Shown here: in pieces, positions 1 to 5,093 of the stretch | Layout: each line of letters starts with the position of its first letter | Position numbering within the stretch: the first letter of the stretch is position 1 | NCBI GenBank assembly: GCA_016198545.1 | Contig: JACQIJ010000195.1 | Location: forward strand, 1-5,093 | Source: Pseudomonadota bacterium | GTDB taxonomy: Bacteria; Pseudomonadota; Alphaproteobacteria; Micavibrionales; Micavibrionaceae | DNA length: 5,093 nt | Direction of reading: 5' to 3' | Notes under the pieces: generated by a model | Told to the model about the DNA's origin: nothing | The model's database searches: none | Seen by the model: only the letters and a program-made list of their open reading frames with translations | Program-made: the position numbers and the translations under genes

Positions 1-22
1 GTGATTCAAACGGCTGGCGGCA

Positions 23-28
23 AGAGGA
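23..28 (+). promoter_or_regulatory. Ribosome-binding site of clpX
   Basis: AGAGGA lies 10 nt before the ATG at 39 and supports that start, which also gives the expected distance to the zinc-finger cysteines. Confidence 0.7.
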
Positions 29-38
29 CACAGACATA

Positions 39-1343
39 ATGAGTAAATCAGCATCAGGCGGCGGCGATAACAAAAACACCCTTTACTGCTCCTTCTGTGG
101 AAAGAGCCAGCATGAGGTGCGCAAGCTCATCGCGGGGCCTAACGTATTCATATGCAATGAATGCGTCGAGCTGTGCATGGATATTATCCGGGAGGAAGAC
201 AAATCCTCCATCGTCCGCGGCGGCGAAGGCGTTCCGGCGCCCAGCGAGATCAAGGCCGTTCTGGACGATTACGTCATCGGGCAGGAGCGCGCCAAGCGCA
301 TCCTCTCGGTCGCCGTTCACAATCATTACAAGCGTGTCGAACAGGGCGAACGCGGCGGCAGCGAAGTGGAACTGTCAAAATCCAATATTCTGCTGGTCGG
401 CCCGACGGGCTGCGGCAAAACGTTGCTTGCGCAGACCCTGGCCCGCATCCTCGACGTCCCCTTCACGATGGCGGACGCAACGACGTTGACCGAGGCGGGT
501 TATGTCGGCGAGGACGTGGAGAATATCATTCTAAAGCTTCTGCAGTCTTCCGACTACAACGTCGAACGCACGCAGAAGGGAATCGTTTACATCGACGAGA
601 TAGACAAAATCTCGCGCAAGTCGGACAATCCCTCCATCACGCGCGACGTCTCCGGCGAAGGCGTGCAGCAGGCATTGCTGAAAATGATGGAAGGCACGAT
701 CGCCTCCGTTCCGCCGCAGGGCGGACGCAAACACCCGCAGCAGGAATTCCTGCAGGTTGATACATCGAACATCCTCTTCATCTGCGGTGGCGCATTCGCC
801 GGCATAGAAAAAATTATCGCTACGCGCGGCAAGGGCACCGCTATGGGCTTCGGCGCCGATGTGCGCGATGTCGATGAACGCCGCGCCGGCGACGTCCTTA
901 AGGATCTGGAGACGGAAGACCTTTTGAAATTCGGCCTTATCCCCGAATTCATCGGCCGTCTGCCGGTGGTCGCGACGCTGGACGATCTCGACGAAGACGC
1001 GCTGATACAGATCCTGACCGAGCCGAAAAATGCCTTGTGCAAACAATATCAACGCCTGTTTGAAATGGAGAACACGAAGCTGACCTTCAAACCGGATGCG
1101 CTGAATGCCATCGCTAAAAAGGCCATCAATCGAAAAACTGGCGCGCGCGGCCTGCGTTCAATCGTGGAAAACATGCTTCTGGATACCATGTACGAACTTC
1201 CCGACATGGAAAATGTGGAAGAAGTCGTTGTCAGCGCGGAAACCATCAATGACGGCAAACTGCCCGTCTACGTCTACGCCGACAAGAAAAAGAAGAAAAG
1301 CAAAGAAAAAGACGAAAAGGAACCTGAAGCGGCGACGCCTTAA
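39..1343 (+). CDS. clpX: ATP-dependent Clp protease ATP-binding subunit ClpX
   Basis: AAA+ unfoldase that recognises tagged or misfolded cytoplasmic proteins, unfolds them with ATP and threads them into the ClpP peptidase. The 434-residue protein is complete (E. coli ClpX is 424). Visible in order: N-terminal zinc-binding domain with Cys17, Cys20, Cys39 and Cys42; Walker A GPTGCGKT at 121-128; pore-1 loop GYVGED at 154-159; Walker B with IDEID at 185-189 (catalytic Glu187); RKH pore loop at 230-232; the ClpP-contact tripeptide at 269-271, here MGF rather than the usual IGF; arginine finger in EFIGRLP (Arg307); sensor-2 GAR at 368-370. The C-terminus ends in a lysine-rich, charged tail from about residue 416. 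The ATG is preceded by AGAGGA (23-28) at about 10 nt, a good ribosome-binding site. Only 38 nt lie upstream, so the promoter and any clpP are outside the window. It converges on the chorismate-mutase gene. Family assignment is certain; the effect of MGF is inference. Confidence 0.99.
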   Translation: MSKSASGGGDNKNTLYCSFCGKSQHEVRKLIAGPNVFICNECVELCMDIIREEDKSSIVRGGEGVPAPSEIKAVLDDYVIGQERAKRILSVAVHNHYKRVEQGERGGSEVELSKSNILLVGPTGCGKTLLAQTLARILDVPFTMADATTLTEAGYVGEDVENIILKLLQSSDYNVERTQKGIVYIDEIDKISRKSDNPSITRDVSGEGVQQALLKMMEGTIASVPPQGGRKHPQQEFLQVDTSNILFICGGAFAGIEKIIATRGKGTAMGFGADVRDVDERRAGDVLKDLETEDLLKFGLIPEFIGRLPVVATLDDLDEDALIQILTEPKNALCKQYQRLFEMENTKLTFKPDALNAIAKKAINRKTGARGLRSIVENMLLDTMYELPDMENVEEVVVSAETINDGKLPVYVYADKKKKKSKEKDEKEPEAATP

Positions 1344-1364
1344 AACGCTCCTCCGCAGACGGAA

Positions 1365-2252
1365 TCACGACCGGGCTTTTCCTACCTTATCGTTGTATAC
1401 CGGCGGAACGGGGTATCCGCCGACTGCACTTATTCTCGAATCAGGACAATCGAGCGCCTGCAGAAGATCCGCGAGCTTCCTGTCGCCCGGCCCTATATAT
1501 CCCTCGACCTCGACCAGATGCAGCGTGTTCCTGTCGCGCCCGGGCGCGCTGAAGAGACCTAAAGGCTCATGCCCGATCTCCCGCGCCTTATCCGCCAGCC
1601 GCGCCCGACTGATATCTTGAACGGCCTCAAGCGCGATAAAACTGCGATCTTCTCCCGACTCGCAGAATTCCAGGCGCGCCACGACAAGCGCGCGGTGCTC
1701 CGGATTTTCATCCGTTCCCTTCCGGTTGCCCAAGGGAAGGCGCGCCATGATGCGCATGGGTTTTGCGCTGTCATCATTCAGCAAATAACGCCACCATGAT
1801 TTTTCTTCCTGATCCGCTGGCCAGGGCAGAACGCCGAATGTCGATTCGCCCTCGCGCACCATTGCAAGAACCCCCATCGCGTTATTGACGCGCTGCATCG
1901 GCAACACGCTGCTGAAGTAATCCTTGGCCATGTCCCAGTACAAAAGGCTGTTCCGGTTTTCGGGCACAGTCACAGCCACCCTAAGACCCGTCTGCAGCAG
2001 CGACACGGCTCCCACCAACTCCCGCCAGATACGGACAACCGCCTCTTTCGGCAGCGGCCCCCTATGCCTGTCCAGAAGCCGTCTTATCATGACGATTTCC
2101 CGGTCTGGCTGGATGACCTGCACCCCGCTGCGCCGCTTTTCCTCTCCGATTTTCAGGACCATCTCAGCACGCTTCATCAACAGGTCATGAATCCTGTTAT
2201 CCAGCGTATCTATCTGGCCCCTGATTTCGGTAACTTTTGAATCATCAGACAT
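1365..2252 (-). CDS. Chorismate mutase (AroQ class) fused to a degenerate prephenate dehydratase/ACT-like C-terminal region
   Basis: The N-terminal part (about residues 7-88) is an AroQ-type helical chorismate mutase, which converts chorismate to prephenate for Phe/Tyr synthesis. Seen: Arg11, Arg28, Lys39, Arg51 and Glu52, at the same positions as the E. coli P-protein active site; Asp48 is replaced by Gln48, and the Gln88 position reads Gln87-Thr88. Residues 89-295 resemble a shortened P-protein remainder: LRVAVTVPEN (90-99) and REGESTFGVLPWP (133-145) recall the first lobe of prephenate dehydratase, NPEHRALVVAR (183-193) sits where the catalytic TRF motif should be, LHLVEVEGYI (244-253) recalls the end of an ACT domain, and VGGYP (277-281) recalls the LGSYP end of P-proteins. 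At 295 residues it is shorter than typical P-proteins (about 360-390), so dehydratase activity is unlikely (inference). The in-frame TGA just before the ATG fixes the start; no good Shine-Dalgarno sequence is visible. It is last in the mutT-methyltransferase cluster, 11 nt after the methyltransferase. Confidence 0.85.
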   Translation of the reverse strand: MSDDSKVTEIRGQIDTLDNRIHDLLMKRAEMVLKIGEEKRRSGVQVIQPDREIVMIRRLLDRHRGPLPKEAVVRIWRELVGAVSLLQTGLRVAVTVPENRNSLLYWDMAKDYFSSVLPMQRVNNAMGVLAMVREGESTFGVLPWPADQEEKSWWRYLLNDDSAKPMRIMARLPLGNRKGTDENPEHRALVVARLEFCESGEDRSFIALEAVQDISRARLADKAREIGHEPLGLFSAPGRDRNTLHLVEVEGYIGPGDRKLADLLQALDCPDSRISAVGGYPVPPVYNDKVGKARS

Positions 2253-2263
2253 AGGAGGTCATC

Positions 2264-2992
2264 TTACCCTGTCGGCGCAGTCTGGCCAACCGTATAACGC
2301 CGCGCACCCGCCTTGGCTGTCTGCCGCTGCGGAATGCCGGCATAAACCTGCTTGCCCGCTTCCACAAGGTGAATGCCGGCCAAACCGGGGAAAATATACC
2401 GTCCGAAATTCTCCATCGTGTATGCCGTACGCAGAACGAGAAAAGAGCGGAACGGCGGCATGAACAATGCCTTTTCCATCCTTTCCACGGCAAAAAGAGA
2501 CTCGTGCAGCCGATGGGCTATCTGCGTGGCCGTATAGGGCGTGCCGTGGCCAAAGGGGGTCCAGTCCGCCCGTGACCACAGCCCCATGCGGCTGGGCACG
2601 ACCAGCAAAAGCCGTCCATTGCTTTTCAGAACCCGCCAGCATTCCTGCAACAACGCCTGAGGATCTTCCGCATGCTCCATGCCATGCACGACGATTATCC
2701 TGTCCGCCGCTTCCGTTTCAAACGGAAGCGCGGTATCGGATGCAAGACAAACCAGATTTTTTTCATGTTCGGGCCAGTGATGAACCCCGAAGCGGGGCGG
2801 CATGAAGGAAAAGACCTTTTCGGCCTTTCCCAGCATGGGCTTGAGATAGGGAACCGCATATCCCCCGCCCAATACAGTCAGCCCTTTCAGATCCGGCCAG
2901 ATCTGCTGGATGTGACCGGACAGAATGCGGCGCATCAGCCGCCCGGGGCGGCTTGCGTAAAACTGCCTGAACTCATAAACGGAACTGTACAT
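2264..2992 (-). CDS. Class I SAM-dependent methyltransferase (alphaproteobacterial family, substrate unknown)
   Basis: Predicted cytoplasmic S-adenosylmethionine-dependent methyltransferase of 242 residues. Motif I is the variant VLGGGYAVPYL (40-50), with a glycine-rich turn but not the classic GxGxG. The Methyltransferase-11-like core follows: LPFETEAADRIIVVHGMEH (89-107), then LLQECWRVLKSNGRLLLVVPSR (114-135), the usual 'RVL..GG.L..V.P' pattern with Asn125 where Gly is common. TPFGHGTPY (145-153) and a hydrophobic C-terminal part (VEAGKQVYAGIP) match, from memory, a family conserved in Alphaproteobacteria that starts with a similar 'R.FY...G...RR' segment; this supports the ATG at 2992. No transmembrane segment or clear Shine-Dalgarno sequence is visible. 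Gaps are 11 nt to mutT upstream and 11 nt to the chorismate-mutase gene downstream, so the three are probably co-transcribed. The acceptor substrate cannot be inferred. The last 20 or so residues (QTAKAGARRYTVGQ) look disordered. Confidence 0.85.
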   Translation of the reverse strand: MYSSVYEFRQFYASRPGRLMRRILSGHIQQIWPDLKGLTVLGGGYAVPYLKPMLGKAEKVFSFMPPRFGVHHWPEHEKNLVCLASDTALPFETEAADRIIVVHGMEHAEDPQALLQECWRVLKSNGRLLLVVPSRMGLWSRADWTPFGHGTPYTATQIAHRLHESLFAVERMEKALFMPPFRSFLVLRTAYTMENFGRYIFPGLAGIHLVEAGKQVYAGIPQRQTAKAGARRYTVGQTAPTG

Positions 2993-3003
2993 GCGGCTAT
3001 AGT

Positions 3004-3474
3004 TTACAGCAGCTCAAGCAGCTGCGCCACAAGGGGAATATCCGCGGGCGGCATGGGGTAACCGTACATGTCCTCCGGAAAAACCCATTTCAGCGCCTGC
3101 CCTTCCCGCGGCTGCGGGGCGCCCTGCCATATGCGGCAGGAAAACAGCGGCATCAACAGGTGAAATTCTTCATATGAATGAGAAGCAAATCCTGCCGGAG
3201 CAAAGCAACAGGGCCGTGTTTCAATACCCAGCTCCTCCCGCAATTCGCGCATCAGAGCATATTCGGGGATCTCCCCCGCATCAACCTTGCCGCCGGGAAA
3301 TTCCCACAATCCGGCCATCTTTTTCCCTTCAGGCCTCTGCGCCAGCAAAACGCGTCCGTCCGAATCGATCAGAGCTGCCGCAACGACATGAACAACCTTC
3401 AGCGCAGGAGTAGCAGGCGGCGCGGATTCCAGCGCCTCGGCGCAACCTGTTTTTTTGGGAGCGAATCTGACCAT
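3004..3474 (-). CDS. mutT: Nudix hydrolase, MutT-type 8-oxo-dGTP diphosphatase
   Basis: MutT hydrolyses oxidised 8-oxo-dGTP to the monophosphate plus pyrophosphate, keeping it out of DNA. The 156-residue protein has a complete Nudix box at 62-84 (G62, E68, R76-E77-L78, E80-E81, G83), which fits GX5EX7REUXEEXGU. It is preceded by LLAQRPEGKKMAGLWEFPGG, typical of MutT, and followed by FASHSYEEFHLLMPLF and PREGQALKWV, typical of the alphaproteobacterial orthologues; it ends in PADIPLVAQLLELL. Residues 1-25 (MVRFAPKK...PPATPA) extend before the first strand of the fold (VVHVVAAALI) and look unstructured; there is no other ATG between Met1 and Met53, and AAGGG (3486-3490) lies 11 nt upstream, so the ATG at 3474 is the best start. 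It is the first gene of the cluster with the methyltransferase and chorismate mutase, and sits just downstream of a strong terminator. Other nucleotide substrates are possible, but MutT is the best call. Confidence 0.93.
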   Translation of the reverse strand: MVRFAPKKTGCAEALESAPPATPALKVVHVVAAALIDSDGRVLLAQRPEGKKMAGLWEFPGGKVDAGEIPEYALMRELREELGIETRPCCFAPAGFASHSYEEFHLLMPLFSCRIWQGAPQPREGQALKWVFPEDMYGYPMPPADIPLVAQLLELL

Positions 3475-3495
3475 GCCTTCTCATTCCCTTAAGAT

Positions 3496-3520
3496 AAAAA
3501 GCCGCCCGGAGGCGGCTTTT
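3496..3520 (-). terminator. Intrinsic terminator downstream of the peptidyl-prolyl isomerase gene
   Basis: A perfect GC-rich stem, GCCGCC (3501-3506) and GGCGGC (3511-3516), encloses a 4-nt loop CGGA. It is flanked by A and T runs that extend the pairing to 10 bp. Read on the minus strand it ends in TTTTTATC, so it should terminate the isomerase transcript about 20-45 nt after its stop codon at 3542. On the plus strand it is followed by TTTT only, so it may work in both directions, but there is no plus-strand gene here that needs it. It ends just 5 nt before the mutT ribosome-binding site. Confidence 0.9.
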
Positions 3521-3541
3521 ACCTGTTAAGCGCAATCCGGA

Positions 3542-4483
3542 TCAGTTGCTCTTGACCGGCTCGCCATTCATATCGAATTTTTTAATCTTGGCGTCTTTCT
3601 GCCATTTCTGAAGAAGATCCGCCAGTATCTGCTGACGCAGCTGCTGCTCCAGTTGCGGCTTTACTTCCTCGAATTTCGGCTCGGGCCTCTTGCGGCGGTC
3701 TTCGACTTTTATAATGTGCCAGCCGAATTGCGTCTTTACGGGGTCTTTCGTGTATTTGCCAACGTCCAGCGCGAACGCCGCCTCCCCGAACTCGGGAACC
3801 ATTTCGTTCTTCGCGAAATAGCCGAGATCCCCGCCATTTTCTTTTGAAGGCCCGCTGGAGTATTCATTGACCAAATCTTCGAACTTTGCGCCGCCATCGA
3901 GTTTGCCTACAACCTCCTTCGCCTTTTCTTCAGAATCGACGAGAATATGGCGGGCATGAGTTTCCTGCACATCTTCAAGCTGCGTCAGAAGATCCTCATA
4001 TGCCTTCAGAAGTTTTTTCTGGCTGACTTCCGCCGTTACCTGACGCTCCACAAACACGTTGCGGACGATCTGGCCCTTTGCCTGCATAAACATCTTCTCG
4101 ACTTCAGGATCGGATTCCAGCTTCGAACCTTTGGCCTTTTCGCTGATGACCCGGTTATTTATGACCTGTTCCAGAGCCAGCGGGAACAGATTTTGTATCG
4201 GCATCTGACGCACCTGTTCCGGCAGCCCGCCTATGAAGGTGAATACGTCGCTACGCTTGATTTCCTCTCCGTCGACGAGAGCCACAACCGGATTGCCCAG
4301 CTTGAGCATCGGCTGTTCTTCGGCTGAAGCCTCCTGCTTCGGCGTATCCTTGCCGGTTTCAGCTTCACCGTTGCCGGACATCACGAACATGCCTGCCGAC
4401 ACGATCAGCAGCAGTGCAGCGGCCCCGGCAATCAGCGGCGTTTTTCCAGACAGAACGCTCTTTCCTTTTGCTATCTCGGTCAT
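3542..4483 (-). CDS. Membrane-anchored or exported parvulin-type peptidyl-prolyl cis-trans isomerase
   Basis: Catalyses cis-trans isomerisation of proline peptide bonds, probably helping fold exported proteins on the periplasmic side. The 313-residue protein has a short basic N-terminus (Lys at 6, 8 and 14), one hydrophobic segment at about 16-35 (uncleaved anchor or signal peptide; no lipobox Cys), and an acidic Glu/Lys linker at about 40-58. A SurA/PpiC-like N-terminal helical domain follows (about 65-170, beginning PVVALVDGEEIKRSDV), then a rotamase domain at about 174-264 with HARHILV (His179), GGDLGYF, MVPEF (Met228, Phe232) and FGWHII (His256), the usual parvulin active-site positions. 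The C-terminus is a charged helix rich in Gln and Lys. The ATG at 4483 is chosen because AGGAGA (4492-4497) lies 8 nt upstream; a TTG at 4486 directly before it would add one residue but is less likely. It is divergent from secA and ends in its own terminator. No Cys is present. Confidence 0.92.
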   Translation of the reverse strand: MTEIAKGKSVLSGKTPLIAGAAALLLIVSAGMFVMSGNGEAETGKDTPKQEASAEEQPMLKLGNPVVALVDGEEIKRSDVFTFIGGLPEQVRQMPIQNLFPLALEQVINNRVISEKAKGSKLESDPEVEKMFMQAKGQIVRNVFVERQVTAEVSQKKLLKAYEDLLTQLEDVQETHARHILVDSEEKAKEVVGKLDGGAKFEDLVNEYSSGPSKENGGDLGYFAKNEMVPEFGEAAFALDVGKYTKDPVKTQFGWHIIKVEDRRKRPEPKFEEVKPQLEQQLRQQILADLLQKWQKDAKIKKFDMNGEPVKSN

Positions 4484-4491
4484 CAATCAAA

Positions 4492-4497
4492 TCTCCT
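4492..4497 (-). promoter_or_regulatory. Ribosome-binding site of the isomerase gene, deciding its start
   Basis: AGGAGA on the minus strand is 8 nt from the ATG at 4483 but only 5 nt from the TTG at 4486, so it favours the ATG. Confidence 0.75.
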
Positions 4498-4523
4498 AAA
4501 AATGGTTGCGCTACCGGTAACAA

Positions 4524-4552
4524 GTTATATATGTCCGCAAGCCGGATGTATA
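4524..4552 (-). promoter_or_regulatory. Predicted promoter of the isomerase gene
   Basis: On the minus strand TATACA (4547-4552) is followed after 17 nt by TATAAC (4524-4529). The -10 matches the sigma-70 consensus at 5 of 6 positions and the -35 at 4 of 6. Transcription would start near 4517, about 34 nt before the ATG, next to the 8-bp palindrome TACCGGTA (4512-4519). An alternative reading uses TATACA itself as the -10, with CTGGAA (4570-4575) as a poor -35; that would put it in the same CGGGCCTATA context as the secA -10. Confidence 0.5.
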
Positions 4553-4620
4553 GGCCCGACCCTGTTTTTTTCCAGCCTCCCTTCAGTAACGGATTGACGG
4601 CGGCGAGGCGCGGGCCTATA
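4549..4620. repeat. 10-bp inverted repeat spanning the divergent promoters
   Basis: TATAGGCCCG (4549-4558) and CGGGCCTATA (4611-4620) are perfect reverse complements, separated by 52 nt. The right arm overlaps the secA -10 and the left arm overlaps the isomerase promoter. The arms may be a shared operator, or just similar promoter sequences on each strand. Between them are a run of seven T (4565-4571) and the secA -35. Confidence 0.6.
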
Positions 4621-4622
4621 TC
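4594..4622 (+). promoter_or_regulatory. Predicted promoter of secA
   Basis: TTGACG (4594-4599) is followed after 17 nt by TATATC (4617-4622). Read in the Caulobacter housekeeping form TTGaCgS-N10-14-GCTANAWC, it is TTGACGG, 14 nt, CCTATATC, with a single mismatch in the -10 block. Transcription would begin near 4629, leaving a short leader of about 20 nt with GGGGA (4641-4645) as the ribosome-binding site. Confidence 0.75.
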
Positions 4623-4650
4623 AAATGGACTGAATTAACTGGGGATTCCG

Positions 4651-5093
4651 ATGTTGCTGGCCCTCGCCACAAAAATCTTCGGCTCAAGCAATGAGCGTGC
4701 TCTTAAAGGCGTCTACAGGCATGTGGAGCCTATAAATGCTCTTGAGTCTAAATATGAAAAAATGAGCGATTCGGAGCTGCGGGAACAGACGAACCTGTTC
4801 CGCCAACGGCTGAAGGACGGGGAAACCCTCGATGAATTGATGCATGAAGCCTTCGCCGTCGTACGCGAAGCCGCCAAGCGCACGCTGGGCCAGCGGCATT
4901 TCGACGTGCAATTGGTCGGCGGCGCGGTCCTGCACCAGGGCAAAATCGCTGAAATGAAAACGGGTGAAGGCAAAACGCTTGTAGCCACCCTGCCCGTTTA
5001 CCTGAACTCGCTGTCCGGCAAGGGAGTCCACGTTGTGACGGTCAACGACTATCTCGCCCGCCGCGACGCCGCATGGATGGGGCAGATTTATAA
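4651..5093 (+). CDS. secA: Preprotein translocase ATPase SecA, N-terminal fragment (cut by the window end)
   Basis: SecA is the cytoplasmic motor that pushes unfolded preproteins through SecYEG using ATP. The frame is open from the ATG at 4651 to the window end: 147 codons of an expected 850-950, so this is a partial gene and not a truncation. Seen: the amphipathic N-terminal helix (MLLALATKIFGSSNER), LKGVYRHVEPINALE, the RHFDVQL segment with the adenine-contacting Gln87, Walker A MKTGEGKT at 102-109 (Lys108, same number as in E. coli), and VVTVNDYLARRDAAWMG, a canonical nucleotide-binding-domain-1 motif. Numbering equal to E. coli confirms the start, and GGGGA (4641-4645) sits 5 nt upstream. 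It has its own promoter and is divergent from the isomerase gene, a plausible export-and-folding pair. Confidence 0.98.
   Translation, partial: MLLALATKIFGSSNERALKGVYRHVEPINALESKYEKMSDSELREQTNLFRQRLKDGETLDELMHEAFAVVREAAKRTLGQRHFDVQLVGGAVLHQGKIAEMKTGEGKTLVATLPVYLNSLSGKGVHVVTVNDYLARRDAAWMGQIY

Noticed and set aside
531..1052. Long minus-strand open frames inside clpX
   Set aside because: They are antisense to a certain, conserved gene and have no recognisable domain.
1401..1422. Hairpin CGGCGGA / TCCGCCG just after the clpX stop, as a clpX terminator
   Set aside because: It has a perfect 7-bp stem, but no T run follows on either strand and it lies inside the chorismate-mutase coding sequence. 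It may slow 3' decay of the clpX mRNA, but it is not a supported intrinsic terminator.
1105..1620. Plus-strand open frame of 171 codons overlapping the clpX end and the chorismate-mutase gene, possibly reached by frameshifting at the AAA-AAG run near 1284
   Set aside because: The peptide is Arg/Ser-rich low-complexity sequence typical of an antisense shadow, the run is not a proper slippery heptamer, and the ClpX frame ends normally.
2259..2642. Second minus-strand open frame overlapping the methyltransferase 3' half
   Set aside because: The methyltransferase frame carries all conserved motifs; the overlapping frame has none and no initiation signal.
4561..4600. Run of seven T (4565-4571) as a terminator
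   Set aside because: No stable stem precedes it, and no plus-strand gene ends here.
4684..5031. Minus-strand open frame of 115 codons inside secA
   Set aside because: It is a shadow of the conserved SecA N-terminus; no ribosome-binding site or family similarity seen.

Overview
The window looks like ordinary chromosomal DNA of an alphaproteobacterium. The evidence is the ClpX N-terminus (zinc-finger context KNTLYCSFCGKSQHEVRKL), the MutT and methyltransferase proteins, which match families I know from Alphaproteobacteria, and a promoter before secA that fits the Caulobacter-type housekeeping consensus. GC content is moderate by eye, and there is no phage, IS, CRISPR or tRNA sequence. I cannot place it further; a less-studied or streamlined lineage is possible, because genes I would expect between some of these neighbours (argJ, gloB, hisC/tyrA) are absent.

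Layout: (1) 39-1343 (+), complete clpX, whose upstream partner (commonly clpP) would lie outside the window. (2) 1365-3474, a tight minus-strand cluster, read from the right: mutT (Nudix hydrolase), a class I SAM-dependent methyltransferase, and a chorismate mutase with a long C-terminal extension. Both gaps between these genes are 11 nt. The cluster converges on clpX with only 21 nt between stop codons. (3) 3496-3520, a strong intrinsic terminator between mutT and the next minus-strand gene. (4) 3542-4483 (-), a membrane-anchored or exported parvulin-type peptidyl-prolyl isomerase. (5) 4484-4650, a compact divergent promoter region with a 10-bp inverted repeat, one arm in each predicted promoter. 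(6) 4651 to the window end (+), the first 147 codons of secA, cut by the window edge.

Functional links: secA (protein export motor) and the divergent isomerase (folding of exported proteins) are plausible functional partners. clpX is cytoplasmic protein quality control. mutT cleans the nucleotide pool. The methyltransferase and the chorismate-mutase fusion have no proven shared pathway with it.

I do not see a clearly new system. The most interesting element is the chorismate-mutase protein: it reads like a P-protein (chorismate mutase - prephenate dehydratase - ACT) that lost about half of the dehydratase domain, the catalytic TRF motif and the usual phenylalanine-binding ACT motifs, while the mutase part keeps most active-site residues. 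Second are the regulatory arrangements: a terminator placed so close to mutT that there is no room for a promoter, and the mirrored promoter motifs between secA and the isomerase.
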